DNA from: Amycolatopsis bartoniae
GTDB lineage: Bacteria > Actinomycetota > Actinomycetes > Mycobacteriales > Pseudonocardiaceae
Reading direction: 5' to 3'
Assembly (NCBI RefSeq): GCF_014191255.1
Contig: NZ_JACHWH010000002.1
Location: 372,001 to 436,000, forward strand
DNA: 64,000 nucleotides
Part shown: one piece after another, positions 43,434 through 51,776 of the stretch
Position numbering within the stretch: the first letter of the stretch is position 1
How the letters are laid out: each line of letters begins with the position of its first letter
The notes under the pieces: model-generated
Database searches by the model: none
Told to the model about the DNA's origin: nothing
The model's input: only the letters and a program-made list of their open reading frames with translations
Translations under genes and position numbers: made by a program

Positions 43434-44734
43434 TGAGCAGCTTGCTGAGGCTGGCCACCGCGGGCAGCGTGGACGACGGCAAGTCCACGCTCGTGGGCCG
43501 CCTGCTCTACGACACCAAGTCCGTGCTGGCCGACCAGCTCGACGCGGTCACCCGCGCCAGCGTGGACCGCGGACTGTCCACTCCGGACCTTTCGCTGCTC
43601 GTCGACGGGCTGCGCTCGGAGCGTGAGCAGGGCATCACGATCGACGTGGCGTACCGCTACTTCGCCACGCCCAGGCGCACGTTCGTGCTCGCCGACACCC
43701 CCGGGCACGTGCAGTACACCCGCAACACCGTCACCGGCGCGTCCACCGCGCAGCTGGCGATCCTGCTGGTGGACGCGCGCAAGGGCGTGATCGAGCAGAC
43801 CCGGCGGCACGCCGCGGTGCTCGCGCTGCTCGGCGTGCCGCGCCTGGTGCTGGCGGTGAACAAGATCGACCTCGTCGACTACGACGAGGAGACGTTCACC
43901 GTCATCGCCAAGGAGTTCACCGACCACGCCACGTCGCTGGGCTATCCGGCGGGCTCGGTGCTGTCGATCCCGGTGTCCGCGCTGGTGGGCGACAACGTCG
44001 TGGAGCACTCCGGCAAGACCCCGTGGTACGAGGGCCCGACGCTGCTGGAACACCTGGAGACCGTGCCCGTCGCGCCGGACCCGCACGACGCGGCGTTCCG
44101 GTTCCCCGTGCAGTACGTGATCCGCCCGCGCACGCCCGAGCACCCGGACTACCGCGGGTACGCCGGACAGGTCGCGGCGGGCACCGTGCGCCGCGGGGAC
44201 CAGGTCGTCGTGCTGCCCGCGGGGCTGCGCAGCACGGTCGAGCGCATCGACACCGCAGACGGCGAGCTCGAAGAGGCCGCGGCGGGCCGGAGCGTCACCC
44301 TGCTGCTGGCCGACGACCTCGACATCTCGCGCGGGGACGTCATCGCCGCCGCGGACGACGCGCCCGTGCCCACGGACGAGCTGGGCGCGACGCTCGCGTG
44401 GCTGTCCGAAAAGCCCCTGCGCCCCGGCGCGCGCGTGCTCGTGAAGCACGGCACCCGGACCGTACAGGCGTTCGTCGAGGAGCTGTCCACACGCTTCGAC
44501 GAGCAGAAGCTGTCCACTGTGGATTCGCCCGAGGCGTTGCAGCTCAACGAGATCGGCCAGGTGCGGCTCCGCACGGCCGAGCCGCTGCCCGTCGACGACT
44601 ACGCCGTCAACCGCCGCACCGGGTCCTTCCTGGTCATCGACGCGGGCGACGGCACCACGCTGGCGGCCGGTCTGGTCGGCGCACCGCTGCCGGTGCTCCG
44701 GTCCGACCGCGACGTGGTTTCCCCCGGCCCCTGA
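43433..44734 (+). CDS. cysN: Sulfate adenylyltransferase large subunit (GTPase)
   Basis: EF-Tu-like GTPase driving APS synthesis with CysD. Motifs: G1 GSVDDGKSTLVGRLLYD (11-27), G2/G3 REQGITIDVAYRYF and ADTPGHVQYTRN, G4 NKIDLVD, then two beta-barrel domains. It is 433 residues and has no C-terminal APS-kinase (CysC) domain, unlike mycobacterial CysNC, which agrees with a direct APS-reduction route. Confidence 0.95.
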   Translation: MSSLLRLATAGSVDDGKSTLVGRLLYDTKSVLADQLDAVTRASVDRGLSTPDLSLLVDGLRSEREQGITIDVAYRYFATPRRTFVLADTPGHVQYTRNTVTGASTAQLAILLVDARKGVIEQTRRHAAVLALLGVPRLVLAVNKIDLVDYDEETFTVIAKEFTDHATSLGYPAGSVLSIPVSALVGDNVVEHSGKTPWYEGPTLLEHLETVPVAPDPHDAAFRFPVQYVIRPRTPEHPDYRGYAGQVAAGTVRRGDQVVVLPAGLRSTVERIDTADGELEEAAAGRSVTLLLADDLDISRGDVIAAADDAPVPTDELGATLAWLSEKPLRPGARVLVKHGTRTVQAFVEELSTRFDEQKLSTVDSPEALQLNEIGQVRLRTAEPLPVDDYAVNRRTGSFLVIDAGDGTTLAAGLVGAPLPVLRSDRDVVSPGP

Positions 44735-44753
44735 CCTGAGAAAGGCCCTGCCC

Positions 44754-45815
44754 GTGAGAAGGACTGTGCGTGTCCTGGCTGTGACGCTGTCGTTGCTGGC
44801 TTTCGCCACGGCGTGTTCCCGCGCCGACCGCGGCGACAGCTCGGCGCCCGCCGCGAGCACCGGTGGCACCCCCGCCACCGAGGTGCGGCTGGCGTACTTC
44901 CCGAACGTCACGCACGCGTCGGCGCTCATCGGCCTCGACAAGGGCTACTTCACGCAGGAGCTGGGCAGCGGCACGAAGCTCACCCCGACCAAGTTCAACG
45001 CGGGCCCGGACGAGGTCTCGGCGCTGCTGGGCGGTTCCGTCGACATCGGCTTCATCGGCTCGGGGCCGGCGATCAACGCCTTCTCCAAGTCCGGCGGTGA
45101 CGCGGTGCGGCTGGTCTCGGGCGCCACGTCGGGCGGCGCGCAGCTCGTGGTGAAGCCGGAGATCAACACCCCGCAGGACCTGCAGGGCAAGGTCGTGGCC
45201 GACCCGCAGGCGGGCAACACCCAGGACGTCGCGCTCAAGAAGTGGATCGCCGACCAGAAGCTGACCGGCGTCAACGTCCAGAGCGAGGACAACTCCGTCA
45301 CGCTCGACCAGTTCCGCAAGGGCGCCGTGCAGGCGGCCTGGCTGCCGCAGCCGTGGTCGGCGCGCCTGGTCGCCGAGGCCGGGGCGAAGGTGCTCGTCGA
45401 CGAGAAGACCCTGTGGCCCGACGGCCGCTTCCCGACGACGGTCGTGGTCGTGCGCACGCAGTTCCTCAACGAGCACCCGCAGACCGTGCAGGCGGTGCTC
45501 AAGGCCGTCCTCGACGCGAACAACTTCGCGGCGAGCGACCCCACCGAGGCCAAGGCAGCGGTGAACCGCCAGCTCAAGTCCCTGACCGGTTCGGCGCTGT
45601 CGCAGCCGGTGCTCGACGGCGCGTTCGCGAACATCGAGCTGACCACCGACCCGCTGGCGTCGCGGTTCCCGCAGCTGGCGCAGGACCAGGTCACCGCGGG
45701 CATCGCGAAGTCCGCGCCGGAGGTCAAGGGCTTCTTCGACCTCGCCCCGCTCAACGCCGTCCTGACGGCGGCGGGCAAGCCCGCGGTGAGCGCGGACGGC
45801 CTCGACCAGAAATGA
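44754..45815 (+). CDS. ABC substrate-binding lipoprotein, SsuA/TauA-like
   Basis: Lipoprotein of 353 residues: basic N-terminus, hydrophobic stretch, lipobox ATAC near residue 21. The mature part (LAYFPNVTHASALIGLDKGYF, NAGPDEVSALLGGSVDIGFIGSGPAINAF) is typical of sulfonate, taurine or nitrate binding proteins. Being between cysN and its ATPase/permease genes, it likely brings in aliphatic sulfonates or another sulfur source. GTG 44754 follows AAAGG. Confidence 0.88.
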   Translation: MRRTVRVLAVTLSLLAFATACSRADRGDSSAPAASTGGTPATEVRLAYFPNVTHASALIGLDKGYFTQELGSGTKLTPTKFNAGPDEVSALLGGSVDIGFIGSGPAINAFSKSGGDAVRLVSGATSGGAQLVVKPEINTPQDLQGKVVADPQAGNTQDVALKKWIADQKLTGVNVQSEDNSVTLDQFRKGAVQAAWLPQPWSARLVAEAGAKVLVDEKTLWPDGRFPTTVVVVRTQFLNEHPQTVQAVLKAVLDANNFAASDPTEAKAAVNRQLKSLTGSALSQPVLDGAFANIELTTDPLASRFPQLAQDQVTAGIAKSAPEVKGFFDLAPLNAVLTAAGKPAVSADGLDQK

Positions 45816-45840
45816 CGACCGAGGAAGGCAGGCGAACCCG

Positions 45841-46638
45841 ATGACCGCCACTCTCGAGGACGCGTCCGTGCGGCCCACCACCGAGTACGCCGTGCGCCTG
45901 ACCGGGGTGCACAAGACCTTCGGCCAAGGTGCTCGTGGCGTCGCGGCCCTGGCCGGCGTCGACCTCGAAGTGGCGCCGGGCGAGTTCGTCTGCCTGCTCG
46001 GGGCCTCCGGCTGTGGCAAGACCACGCTGCTCAACATCGTGGCGGGGCTGGACAAGCCGTCGGCGGGCGAGCTGGAGCTGAACAGCTCGCGCCCGGCGGT
46101 GATGTTCCAGGAGGCCGCGCTGATGCCGTGGCTCACCGCGGCCGCGAACGTCGAGCTGCCGCTGCGCCTGGCCGGGGTGTCCCGCGGCGAGCGCCGGAGC
46201 CGGACAGCGGAGCTGCTGGAGCTGGTGCGGCTCGACGGTGTCGGCGGCAAGCGGCCGCACGAGCTGTCCGGCGGGATGCGCCAGCGTGTCGCGCTCGCGC
46301 GGGCGCTGGCGTCGGCGCTGCACACGTCGGATGGCAGCCTTCCGCCGCTGTTGCTGATGGACGAGCCGTTCTCGGCGCTCGACGCGATCACGCGTGACGT
46401 GCTGCAGAGCGAGCTGTTGCGGGTGTGGCGCTCCACCGGCGCGGCAGTGGTGTTCGTGACGCACGACGTGCGCGAGGCCGTGCGCCTGGGCCAGCGGGTC
46501 GTGCTGCTGTCCTCGCGACCGGGGAAGGTCGTGCAGGAGTGGCAGGTCGGCGACCTGTCCGGGCCCGAGGAGCTGGACGCCATCGCGGTGATCAACCAGC
46601 GGCTGCGTGAGGTGATCTCCAGTCATGCCGCGGCTTGA
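45841..46638 (+). CDS. ABC importer ATPase, SsuB/TauB-like
   Basis: ATP-binding subunit of 265 residues: Walker A GASGCGKTTLLN, Q-loop VMFQEAALMPWLTAAANVELPL, signature LSGGMRQRVALARA, Walker B LLMDEPFSALD, H-loop VTHDVREAV. The QEAALMPWL block is characteristic of the sulfonate/nitrate/taurine family. It overlaps the permease gene by 14 nt. Confidence 0.92.
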   Translation: MTATLEDASVRPTTEYAVRLTGVHKTFGQGARGVAALAGVDLEVAPGEFVCLLGASGCGKTTLLNIVAGLDKPSAGELELNSSRPAVMFQEAALMPWLTAAANVELPLRLAGVSRGERRSRTAELLELVRLDGVGGKRPHELSGGMRQRVALARALASALHTSDGSLPPLLLMDEPFSALDAITRDVLQSELLRVWRSTGAAVVFVTHDVREAVRLGQRVVLLSSRPGKVVQEWQVGDLSGPEELDAIAVINQRLREVISSHAAA

Positions 46639-47497
46639 CGACCTCGACGCGGCCGTCGAAGCGGGCCTCGACGCCCTCGACACCCCGCCGCAGGACACCG
46701 GTCCGAGCCGGACGCGGCGGATTCTGTGGGCCGTGTTGCCGCCGGTCGCGTTCCTCGTGCTCGCGGTCGTGCTGTGGCAGGTGCTGTGGGCGGCGGCGTT
46801 CTGGCCCGAGTACCAGCTGCCCGCGCCGCTCGCGGTGTGGGACGAGCTGTGGGCCCGGATCAGCGACGCGCAGGCGCTGGGGTTCATCTGGACCTCGGTG
46901 CACCGCGCGGTGCTCGGGTTCCTCGTCGCGATCGTGATCGCGACCCCGCTGGGCCTGCTCGTCGCGAAGGTGCGGGTGGTGCGGTCGGCGATCGGGCCGT
47001 TCCTGTCCGGGTTGCAGAGCCTGCCGTCGGTCGCCTGGGTGCCCGCGGCGGTGCTGTGGTTCGGGATCACGCCCACGGCGATGTACGCGGTGCTGCTGCT
47101 GGGCAGCGTGCCGTCGATCGCGAACGGGCTGGTGGCCGGGATCGACCAGATCCCGCCGATCCTGCCGCGCGTCGGCAAGGTGCTCGGCGCAGGACGGCTG
47201 GCCGCGTCGCGGCACATCCTGCTGCCCGCCGCGCTGCCGGGTTACCTCGCCGGGCTCAAGCAGGGCTGGGCGTTCTCGTGGCGTTCGCTGATGGCGGCGG
47301 AGATCATCGCGACTTCGCCGTTGCTGGGCAAGGGCTTGGGCGCGTACCTCGACGACGGCCGCACCCTGTCGGACATGCCCACGGTGATCTCGGCGATCGT
47401 GCTGATCCTGCTGGTGGGCGTGGGCATCGAGCTGCTGGTGTTCCGGCCGCTGGAGCGGACGGTGCTGCGCACGCGCGGACTGACCGGGTCGGTGTAG
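46625..47497 (+). CDS. ABC importer permease, SsuC/TauC-like
   Basis: Inner-membrane permease of 290 residues with about six hydrophobic segments and the EAA-type loop around AGRLAASRHILLPAALPGYLAGLKQGWAFSWRSLMAAEI, the contact to the ATPase. It completes the sulfonate-type importer. The last base of its TAG is the first base of the next gene's GTG. Confidence 0.92.
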   Translation: MPRLDDLDAAVEAGLDALDTPPQDTGPSRTRRILWAVLPPVAFLVLAVVLWQVLWAAAFWPEYQLPAPLAVWDELWARISDAQALGFIWTSVHRAVLGFLVAIVIATPLGLLVAKVRVVRSAIGPFLSGLQSLPSVAWVPAAVLWFGITPTAMYAVLLLGSVPSIANGLVAGIDQIPPILPRVGKVLGAGRLAASRHILLPAALPGYLAGLKQGWAFSWRSLMAAEIIATSPLLGKGLGAYLDDGRTLSDMPTVISAIVLILLVGVGIELLVFRPLERTVLRTRGLTGSV

Positions 47498-48198
47498 TGA
47501 ACGCTCCGCTGGTGGTGGTCGCCCACGGCAGCCGGGATCCCCGGTCCGCCGCGACGATCCGCGCCCTGGTCGAGCCGATCGGCGCCCAGGTGTCCTTTTT
47601 GGACCTGTCGGAACCGCTGCTGACGGACGTGCTCCGCGACCTGTACGCGCAGGGGCACCGTTCGGCGGTGGTCGTGCCGTTGCTGCTCGGCCGTGCCTAC
47701 CACGCGCGGGTCGACCTGCCCACGCTCGTGCGCGAGGTGCCGCGGCTGCGAGTGTCCATTGCGGACGTTCTGGGTGTCGACCCGGGGCTGGAGTCGGTGG
47801 CGCTGGACAGGCTGGTGTCAGCGGGGGCCTCGCTGGAGGACCCCTCGCTCGGTGTTGTGCTGTCCGCGGTCGGTTCGTCGCACGCCCCGGCGAACGAGGC
47901 GGTCGTGCGGTTGGCACGGCGGTGGAACGCGCGGTACCCGATGCGGGTGGTGCCGGCCTTCGCGAGCGCCACGAAACCCGATGTGCCCGCCGCGATGGCT
48001 CGCCTGCGCGCGCTCGGCGCCCGCCGGTTCGCGGTGGCGTCGTGGTTCCTGGCGCCGGGCCTGCTGCCGGACCGCATCGCGCGGCTGGCGCGCGAGGCCT
48101 CGCCGGACGTCGTGCTGGCCGATTCGCTGGCGCCCGATCCGCGGATCGGTGAACTGGTGCTCGCCCGGTATTCGACGGCGCTGGAGCGGGCCGCATGA
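47497..48198 (+). CDS. Sirohydrochlorin chelatase (SirB/CbiX family)
   Basis: Inserts iron into sirohydrochlorin to make siroheme, the cofactor of the sulfite reductase in this operon. The 233 residues show two CbiX repeats; the metal-binding His is in VVAHGSRDPRSAATI, and a second motif SAVGSSHAPANEAV marks the other repeat. M. tuberculosis has a comparable gene (Rv2393) right after cysH. GTG 47497 overlaps the previous stop; its own stop overlaps the next ATG. Confidence 0.9.
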   Translation: MNAPLVVVAHGSRDPRSAATIRALVEPIGAQVSFLDLSEPLLTDVLRDLYAQGHRSAVVVPLLLGRAYHARVDLPTLVREVPRLRVSIADVLGVDPGLESVALDRLVSAGASLEDPSLGVVLSAVGSSHAPANEAVVRLARRWNARYPMRVVPAFASATKPDVPAAMARLRALGARRFAVASWFLAPGLLPDRIARLAREASPDVVLADSLAPDPRIGELVLARYSTALERAA

Positions 48199-49025
48199 AG
48201 GTCCGGTTCGGCGTGGGGTTGGGTGCGGAGACGCCCGCGTCGCGGCTGCCCGAGGTGGCGGACCGGCTGGAGACGGCGGGCATCGACTCGCTGTGGCTGT
48301 CGGAGCACGTGTACTCGGCGGCGGTCGACCCGTTCATCGGTATGGCGCACGCGCTCGCCCGCACCCGGCGGTTGAAGGTGGGCACGTCGGTGGCGGTCCT
48401 GCCGGGACGGCAGCCGGTGCTGGTGGCGAAGCAGCTGGCGTCGCTGGCCGCGCTCGCCCCGAAACGGGTGCTGCCGGTGTTCGGCCTGCGCCCGGCGCGG
48501 CGGCAGGAGTGGAACCTGTTCGAGGTACCCGGCAGCCGGGCCACAGCGTTCGACGACTCGCTGCGGCAGCTGCGCGAGGCACTGACGGACGGATCGTTCG
48601 GCCCGGTGCCGCGACTGGACATCTGGCTGGGCGGCGCGGTGCCGGCGGCGTTCGACCGGATCGGCCGTTACGGCGACGGCTGGCTGGGCAGCTTCCTGCC
48701 GCCGTCGGACGCCGGGCCGGCGCGCGAGGCCATCGCGGCCGCCGCGGCTTCGGCCGGCCGCGAGATCGAACCCGACCACTACGGCATGAGCGTGCTCCTC
48801 GCGGACGGCGGCGTGCCGCCGGAACTGGCCGCGGCGGCCCGGGCCCGCCGCCCGGACGCCGACCCGTCGTCCCTGGTGGCCGGCAGCTGGCCGGAACTGC
48901 ACCGCCTGCTGGACGGCTACCTCGCGGCGGGCCTCACGAAGTTCGTCGTGTACCACCGGGGCCCGCAACCGTGGGACGAGTTCGCGGACGCCTTCGCCCG
49001 GGAACTGCTGCCCCGCCAGAACTGA
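48195..49025 (+). CDS. F420-type luciferase-like oxidoreductase
   Basis: Luciferase-like monooxygenase-superfamily protein of 276 residues: RFGVGLGAETPASRLPEVADRLETAGIDSLWLSEHV at the N-terminus, VGTSVAVLPGRQPVLVAKQLASLAALAPKRVLPVFGL in the middle, and IWLGGAVPAAFDRIGRYGDGWLG, as in F420-dependent members. It ends the sulfur operon, coupled to the chelatase. SsuD, which removes sulfite from sulfonates, belongs to the same superfamily, so a role with the sulfonate importer is possible, but the sequence looks more F420- than FMNH2-type. Confidence 0.82.
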   Translation: MKVRFGVGLGAETPASRLPEVADRLETAGIDSLWLSEHVYSAAVDPFIGMAHALARTRRLKVGTSVAVLPGRQPVLVAKQLASLAALAPKRVLPVFGLRPARRQEWNLFEVPGSRATAFDDSLRQLREALTDGSFGPVPRLDIWLGGAVPAAFDRIGRYGDGWLGSFLPPSDAGPAREAIAAAAASAGREIEPDHYGMSVLLADGGVPPELAAAARARRPDADPSSLVAGSWPELHRLLDGYLAAGLTKFVVYHRGPQPWDEFADAFARELLPRQN

Positions 49026-49044
49026 GGGATGATGGAGCGGCGAT

Positions 49045-49076
49045 AACCGCGGATGGACGTGGAAGACCGCGGTTTT
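49045..49076 (+). terminator. Terminator of the sulfur operon
   Basis: AACCGCGG (49045-49052) and CCGCGGTT (49067-49074) form a perfect 8-bp stem with a 14-nt loop followed by TT within a TTTT run. It lies 20 nt after the last stop of the operon and before the Uma2 gene. Confidence 0.7.
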
Positions 49077-49125
49077 CGCAGGTAAAGGCTCTTGCGATAG
49101 TGGGCGGCGGCGTAAGGAGAAGTCT

Positions 49126-49719
49126 GTGACTGCGCTTCCACAGCCCCAGGTGGATGGTGAGCCCCATCTGCTGACGGTCGCGGAGTATGCGGCGCTCGGC
49201 GAGACCGAGCCTGGTTACACCGAGCTTCAGGAAGGCCGCCTGCTGAAGTCGCCGAGCCCCCGCCCCGCGCACAACATCGCATCGGGTTGGATCTTTTACC
49301 AACTCCTGCCACAGCTACCCGAGCAATTCAGAGTCATCCAGGACATCGACATCGACCTGGAACTCGTCCCCCCGGACCAGCCCGGCTTTTCCCGCCGCCC
49401 CGACCTGATCGTCGTCGACCGTGACGAGATCGCCCGCGTCGAGCGCGATGGCGGCCTGATCCGCGCCACTCAGGTGCTCGTCGTGATCGAGATCGTCTCT
49501 CCCGGCTCGCACCGCATGGACACCGTCGTCAAGCACGACGAGTACGCGGACGCCGGTATCCCCTTCTACTGGATCGTCGACCTCGACGAGCCCACCTCGC
49601 TCGTCGCCTGCCACCTCGCCGGTGAGTTCGGCTACCAGGACGCCCCCGCCGAGACCCGCCGCTTCACCACCCGCGAGCCCTTCCCCGTCGAGCTGGACCT
49701 CGCCCGCCTCCGCGGCTGA
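49126..49719 (+). CDS. Uma2 family putative nuclease
   Basis: PD-(D/E)xK-fold protein of the Uma2 (DUF820) family, 197 residues. The core RRPDLIVVDRDEI ... VLVVIEIVSPGSHRMDTVVKHDEYADAGIPFYWIVD contains the conserved Asp, Glu and Lys. The family is widespread in actinobacteria and cyanobacteria; its cellular role is unknown. GTG 49126 follows AAGGAG. It stands alone between a terminator and an unrelated hydratase gene. Confidence 0.88.
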   Translation: MTALPQPQVDGEPHLLTVAEYAALGETEPGYTELQEGRLLKSPSPRPAHNIASGWIFYQLLPQLPEQFRVIQDIDIDLELVPPDQPGFSRRPDLIVVDRDEIARVERDGGLIRATQVLVVIEIVSPGSHRMDTVVKHDEYADAGIPFYWIVDLDEPTSLVACHLAGEFGYQDAPAETRRFTTREPFPVELDLARLRG

Positions 49720-49770
49720 CTGTGGCCCGCGCAACAGTGGTTCACCGCCGGTCGTGGCAAGGTGTCAGCC

Positions 49771-50544
49771 ATGGCTGACGAACTCGTCCACTACTCGGTG
49801 CGGAGTGGCGCCGCGACGATCACGCTGGACTCCCCGCACAACCGCAACGCCCTGTCCGCCCAGCTGCGCCGCGAGCTGCGTGCCGCGCTCGCCAAGGCCG
49901 GCGGCGACACGGACGTCCGCGTCATCGTGCTCACCCACACCGGTCCCGTGTTCTGCGCCGGCATGGACCTCAAGGAGGCGCGCGGCGCGGACGCGTCCGA
50001 CCAGGGCGTCAACGAGTTCCCCGAGATCCTCCAGCAGATCTGGAGCAGCCCGAAGCCGGTCGTCGCGAAGCTGGCTGGGCCGGCGCGCGCCGGGGGCGTC
50101 GGGATGGTCGCCGCCGCCGACATCGTCGTCGCCGCGAAGGAGGCCACGTTCGCCTTCTCCGAGGTGCGCATCGGCGTGGTCCCGGCGGTGATCTCGCTCG
50201 TCGTGCTCCCCCGCATCGCCCCGCGCGCCGCGCAGGAGCTGATGCTCACCGGCGAGGTGTTCGACGCCGCGCGCGCCGCCGAGATCGGGCTCATCACCGC
50301 CGCCGTCGACGCCGAGAAGCTCGACGACGAGACCGACCGCTACGTGCGCGCTCTCACGCTCGGCGGCCCGAACGCCCTCGCCGCCACCAAGGAACTGCTG
50401 GCGAGTCCCCGCCCGCCGACGCCGTCCGCGGGTTTCCAGGCGATGAACGCCCTGTCCGCACGGTTCTTCGCGAGCGAGGAGGGCCAGGAGGGGATCGTCG
50501 CGTTCGCCCAGAAGCGCAAGCCGAACTGGGTGCCCGCGGACTGA
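49771..50544 (+). CDS. Enoyl-CoA hydratase/isomerase family protein
   Basis: Crotonase-fold protein of 257 residues: TLDSPHNRNALSAQLRRELRAAL, an oxyanion-hole region VFCAGMDLKEARG, and AGGVGMVAAADIVVAAKEATFAFSEVRIGVVPA with the catalytic-region Glu. ATG 49771 is preferred to an open GTG at 49762. Substrate unknown. Convergent with barstar (2-nt gap). Confidence 0.88.
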   Translation: MADELVHYSVRSGAATITLDSPHNRNALSAQLRRELRAALAKAGGDTDVRVIVLTHTGPVFCAGMDLKEARGADASDQGVNEFPEILQQIWSSPKPVVAKLAGPARAGGVGMVAAADIVVAAKEATFAFSEVRIGVVPAVISLVVLPRIAPRAAQELMLTGEVFDAARAAEIGLITAAVDAEKLDDETDRYVRALTLGGPNALAATKELLASPRPPTPSAGFQAMNALSARFFASEEGQEGIVAFAQKRKPNWVPAD

Positions 50545-50546
50545 CC

Positions 50547-50909
50547 TCAGTCGTCGGCGAGCGCGAGCGTCAGGCGGCGGCTGTCGGGACTGCCGCCGTC
50601 CGGCGCGAGCGCCCGCTCGGCGTCCGACAGCACGCTGCGAATCGCCAGGTAGCCACGTGGGTCGGCCTGCTTCAGCGCGTCCGAACCCTGCCACAGCAGC
50701 ACGTGCTCGCCCCGGGGCAGCCAGGACAGGTCGGTGAGGCAGTCGTAGAGGGCGTCGAGGTTCCGGCCGAACCAGTCCGGAAACGACAGCGCCTCGGCGA
50801 TCGCGTCCAGAGTGGACAGCTTGTCCGCCGGGCTGCCCGGCAGCACGTGCAGGTAGGCGCCACGGGCCCGCGCCCGGTCCGTGATGGTCTTGACGGTGGA
50901 ATGCTCCAT
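50547..50909 (-). CDS. Barstar-like ribonuclease inhibitor
   Basis: Cytosolic inhibitor of 120 residues protecting the cell from the secreted RNase next to it. The barstar core FPDWFGRNLDALYDCLTDL aligns with barnase-binding helix 2, including the two Asp residues (D35 and D39 of barstar). ATG 50909 is 13 nt after the RNase stop, so the two genes are co-transcribed. Confidence 0.9.
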   Translation of the reverse strand: MEHSTVKTITDRARARGAYLHVLPGSPADKLSTLDAIAEALSFPDWFGRNLDALYDCLTDLSWLPRGEHVLLWQGSDALKQADPRGYLAIRSVLSDAERALAPDGGSPDSRRLTLALADD

Positions 50910-50922
50910 GACCTTCAACTTG

Positions 50923-51327
50923 CTATTTGGTGGGATCGACGATGACAAAGGACGCGTAGTGGTCACCGGTGTAGTACAGCTCCCGTGACTCGCCGGTGAT
51001 CAGCCGCCGCGACCCGCGGTCCGAGCTGCCCGGCGTGGGCACGGTGTACTCATGGTAGTAACCGGACTGCTTCACCGGCAGGCGTTTCTCCCGGTTGTCG
51101 AACACCACGCCGTCGTTGCGGGGGTACGGGAACGGGCCGCCGCGCTGGATGAGCCGCCACGTCTGCCCGGCCTCGGGCGGCAACGCCGACAACGCCTTCG
51201 TGGCCATGCCGGAACCGGTGTCCCCGCTGGTACCGCTGCCACTGCCGAGGTCCTTGACCAGCCATCCCCCGAGGACGAGCACCAGGAGCCCGATCAGCGC
51301 AACGGTGATCCGCCTTCTGCTAGACAC
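50923..51327 (-). CDS. Secreted or membrane-anchored guanyl-specific ribonuclease (RNase Sa-like)
   Basis: RNase N1/T1 family enzyme. With GTG 51327 the 134-residue product has a basic N-terminus and hydrophobic segment (9-24), then the RNase domain. The catalytic residues match RNase Sa: E93 (YYHEYTV), R104 and R108, and H123 (YTGDHYASF). An upstream in-frame ATG (51420) would add 31 residues but lies within the repeat element, so it is unlikely. With barstar it forms an extracellular RNase and inhibitor pair, a competition or nutrient-scavenging function. Confidence 0.88.
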   Translation of the reverse strand: MSSRRRITVALIGLLVLVLGGWLVKDLGSGSGTSGDTGSGMATKALSALPPEAGQTWRLIQRGGPFPYPRNDGVVFDNREKRLPVKQSGYYHEYTVPTPGSSDRGSRRLITGESRELYYTGDHYASFVIVDPTK

Positions 51328-51365
51328 CCGCGCAACTCTAGAGACTGTCCGAACCCGTTCGTGTA

Positions 51366-51523
51366 GCGGTGCGGGTGGCGGAACCTGAGGGGCCTTCTCG
51401 CTCCGGGATCGCCTCCTCATGACCCCCAGGTCACCACGTCGGCGCTGTCCTCGCGAGAAGACCCCTCAGAACCCGCGGCGGCGCGAGCTGACAGCCCACA
51501 GCAAGCGGCTCCGCCGCTCAAAA
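51366..51523 (-). repeat. Structured intergenic repeat, copy 2
   Basis: Inverted copy of the element at 14150-14305. On the minus strand it begins about 9 nt after the stop of the small gene at 51533 and ends about 39 nt before the RNase start. The long stem is GAGGGGTCTTCTCGC...GCGAGAAGGCCCCTC: both base pairs that differ from copy 1 change on both strands. The outer GCGGGT/ACCCGC stem, the TGACC/GGTCA hairpin and the 5' AGCGGC/GCCGCT hairpin are all kept. Confidence 0.75.
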
Positions 51524-51532
51524 GTGCTTCTT

Positions 51533-51733
51533 CTAGGACCGCGGCGGGCAGTCCTCGTCACGGGACGGGCGCAACCACGCCGCCACGCGGTCGACGATCC
51601 GGTCGATCAGCCATCCCACGCCGAGGCACAGCGGCCCGAGCACGGCGATGACCAGCAGGAACTGCAGCGGGAACCACAGCTGCGCGAGCCACAGCTCGGC
51701 GTTGTCCCACCAGTTGGCCAGTCCCGCGAACAC
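51533..51733 (-). CDS. Small membrane protein, unknown function
   Basis: A 66-residue protein: N-terminal aromatic region (ANWWDNAELWLAQLW), one or two hydrophobic segments (FPLQFLLVIAVLGPLCLGVGWLI), then a basic/acidic tail. GTG 51733 has no strong ribosome-binding site. The repeat element follows its stop immediately. No family recognised. Confidence 0.65.
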   Translation of the reverse strand: MFAGLANWWDNAELWLAQLWFPLQFLLVIAVLGPLCLGVGWLIDRIVDRVAAWLRPSRDEDCPPRS

Positions 51734-51776
51734 GGATCACAGGGTACGCGGGGTCGCCCCGAGGTAGGTTGCTGGC

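Noticed and set aside
49771..50544. Functional link of the intact enoyl-CoA hydratase with the hydratase-like remnant at 21.7 kb
   Set aside because: They are 28 kb apart; the shared motif NALS is generic to the crotonase fold, and the C-terminal parts do not match closely.
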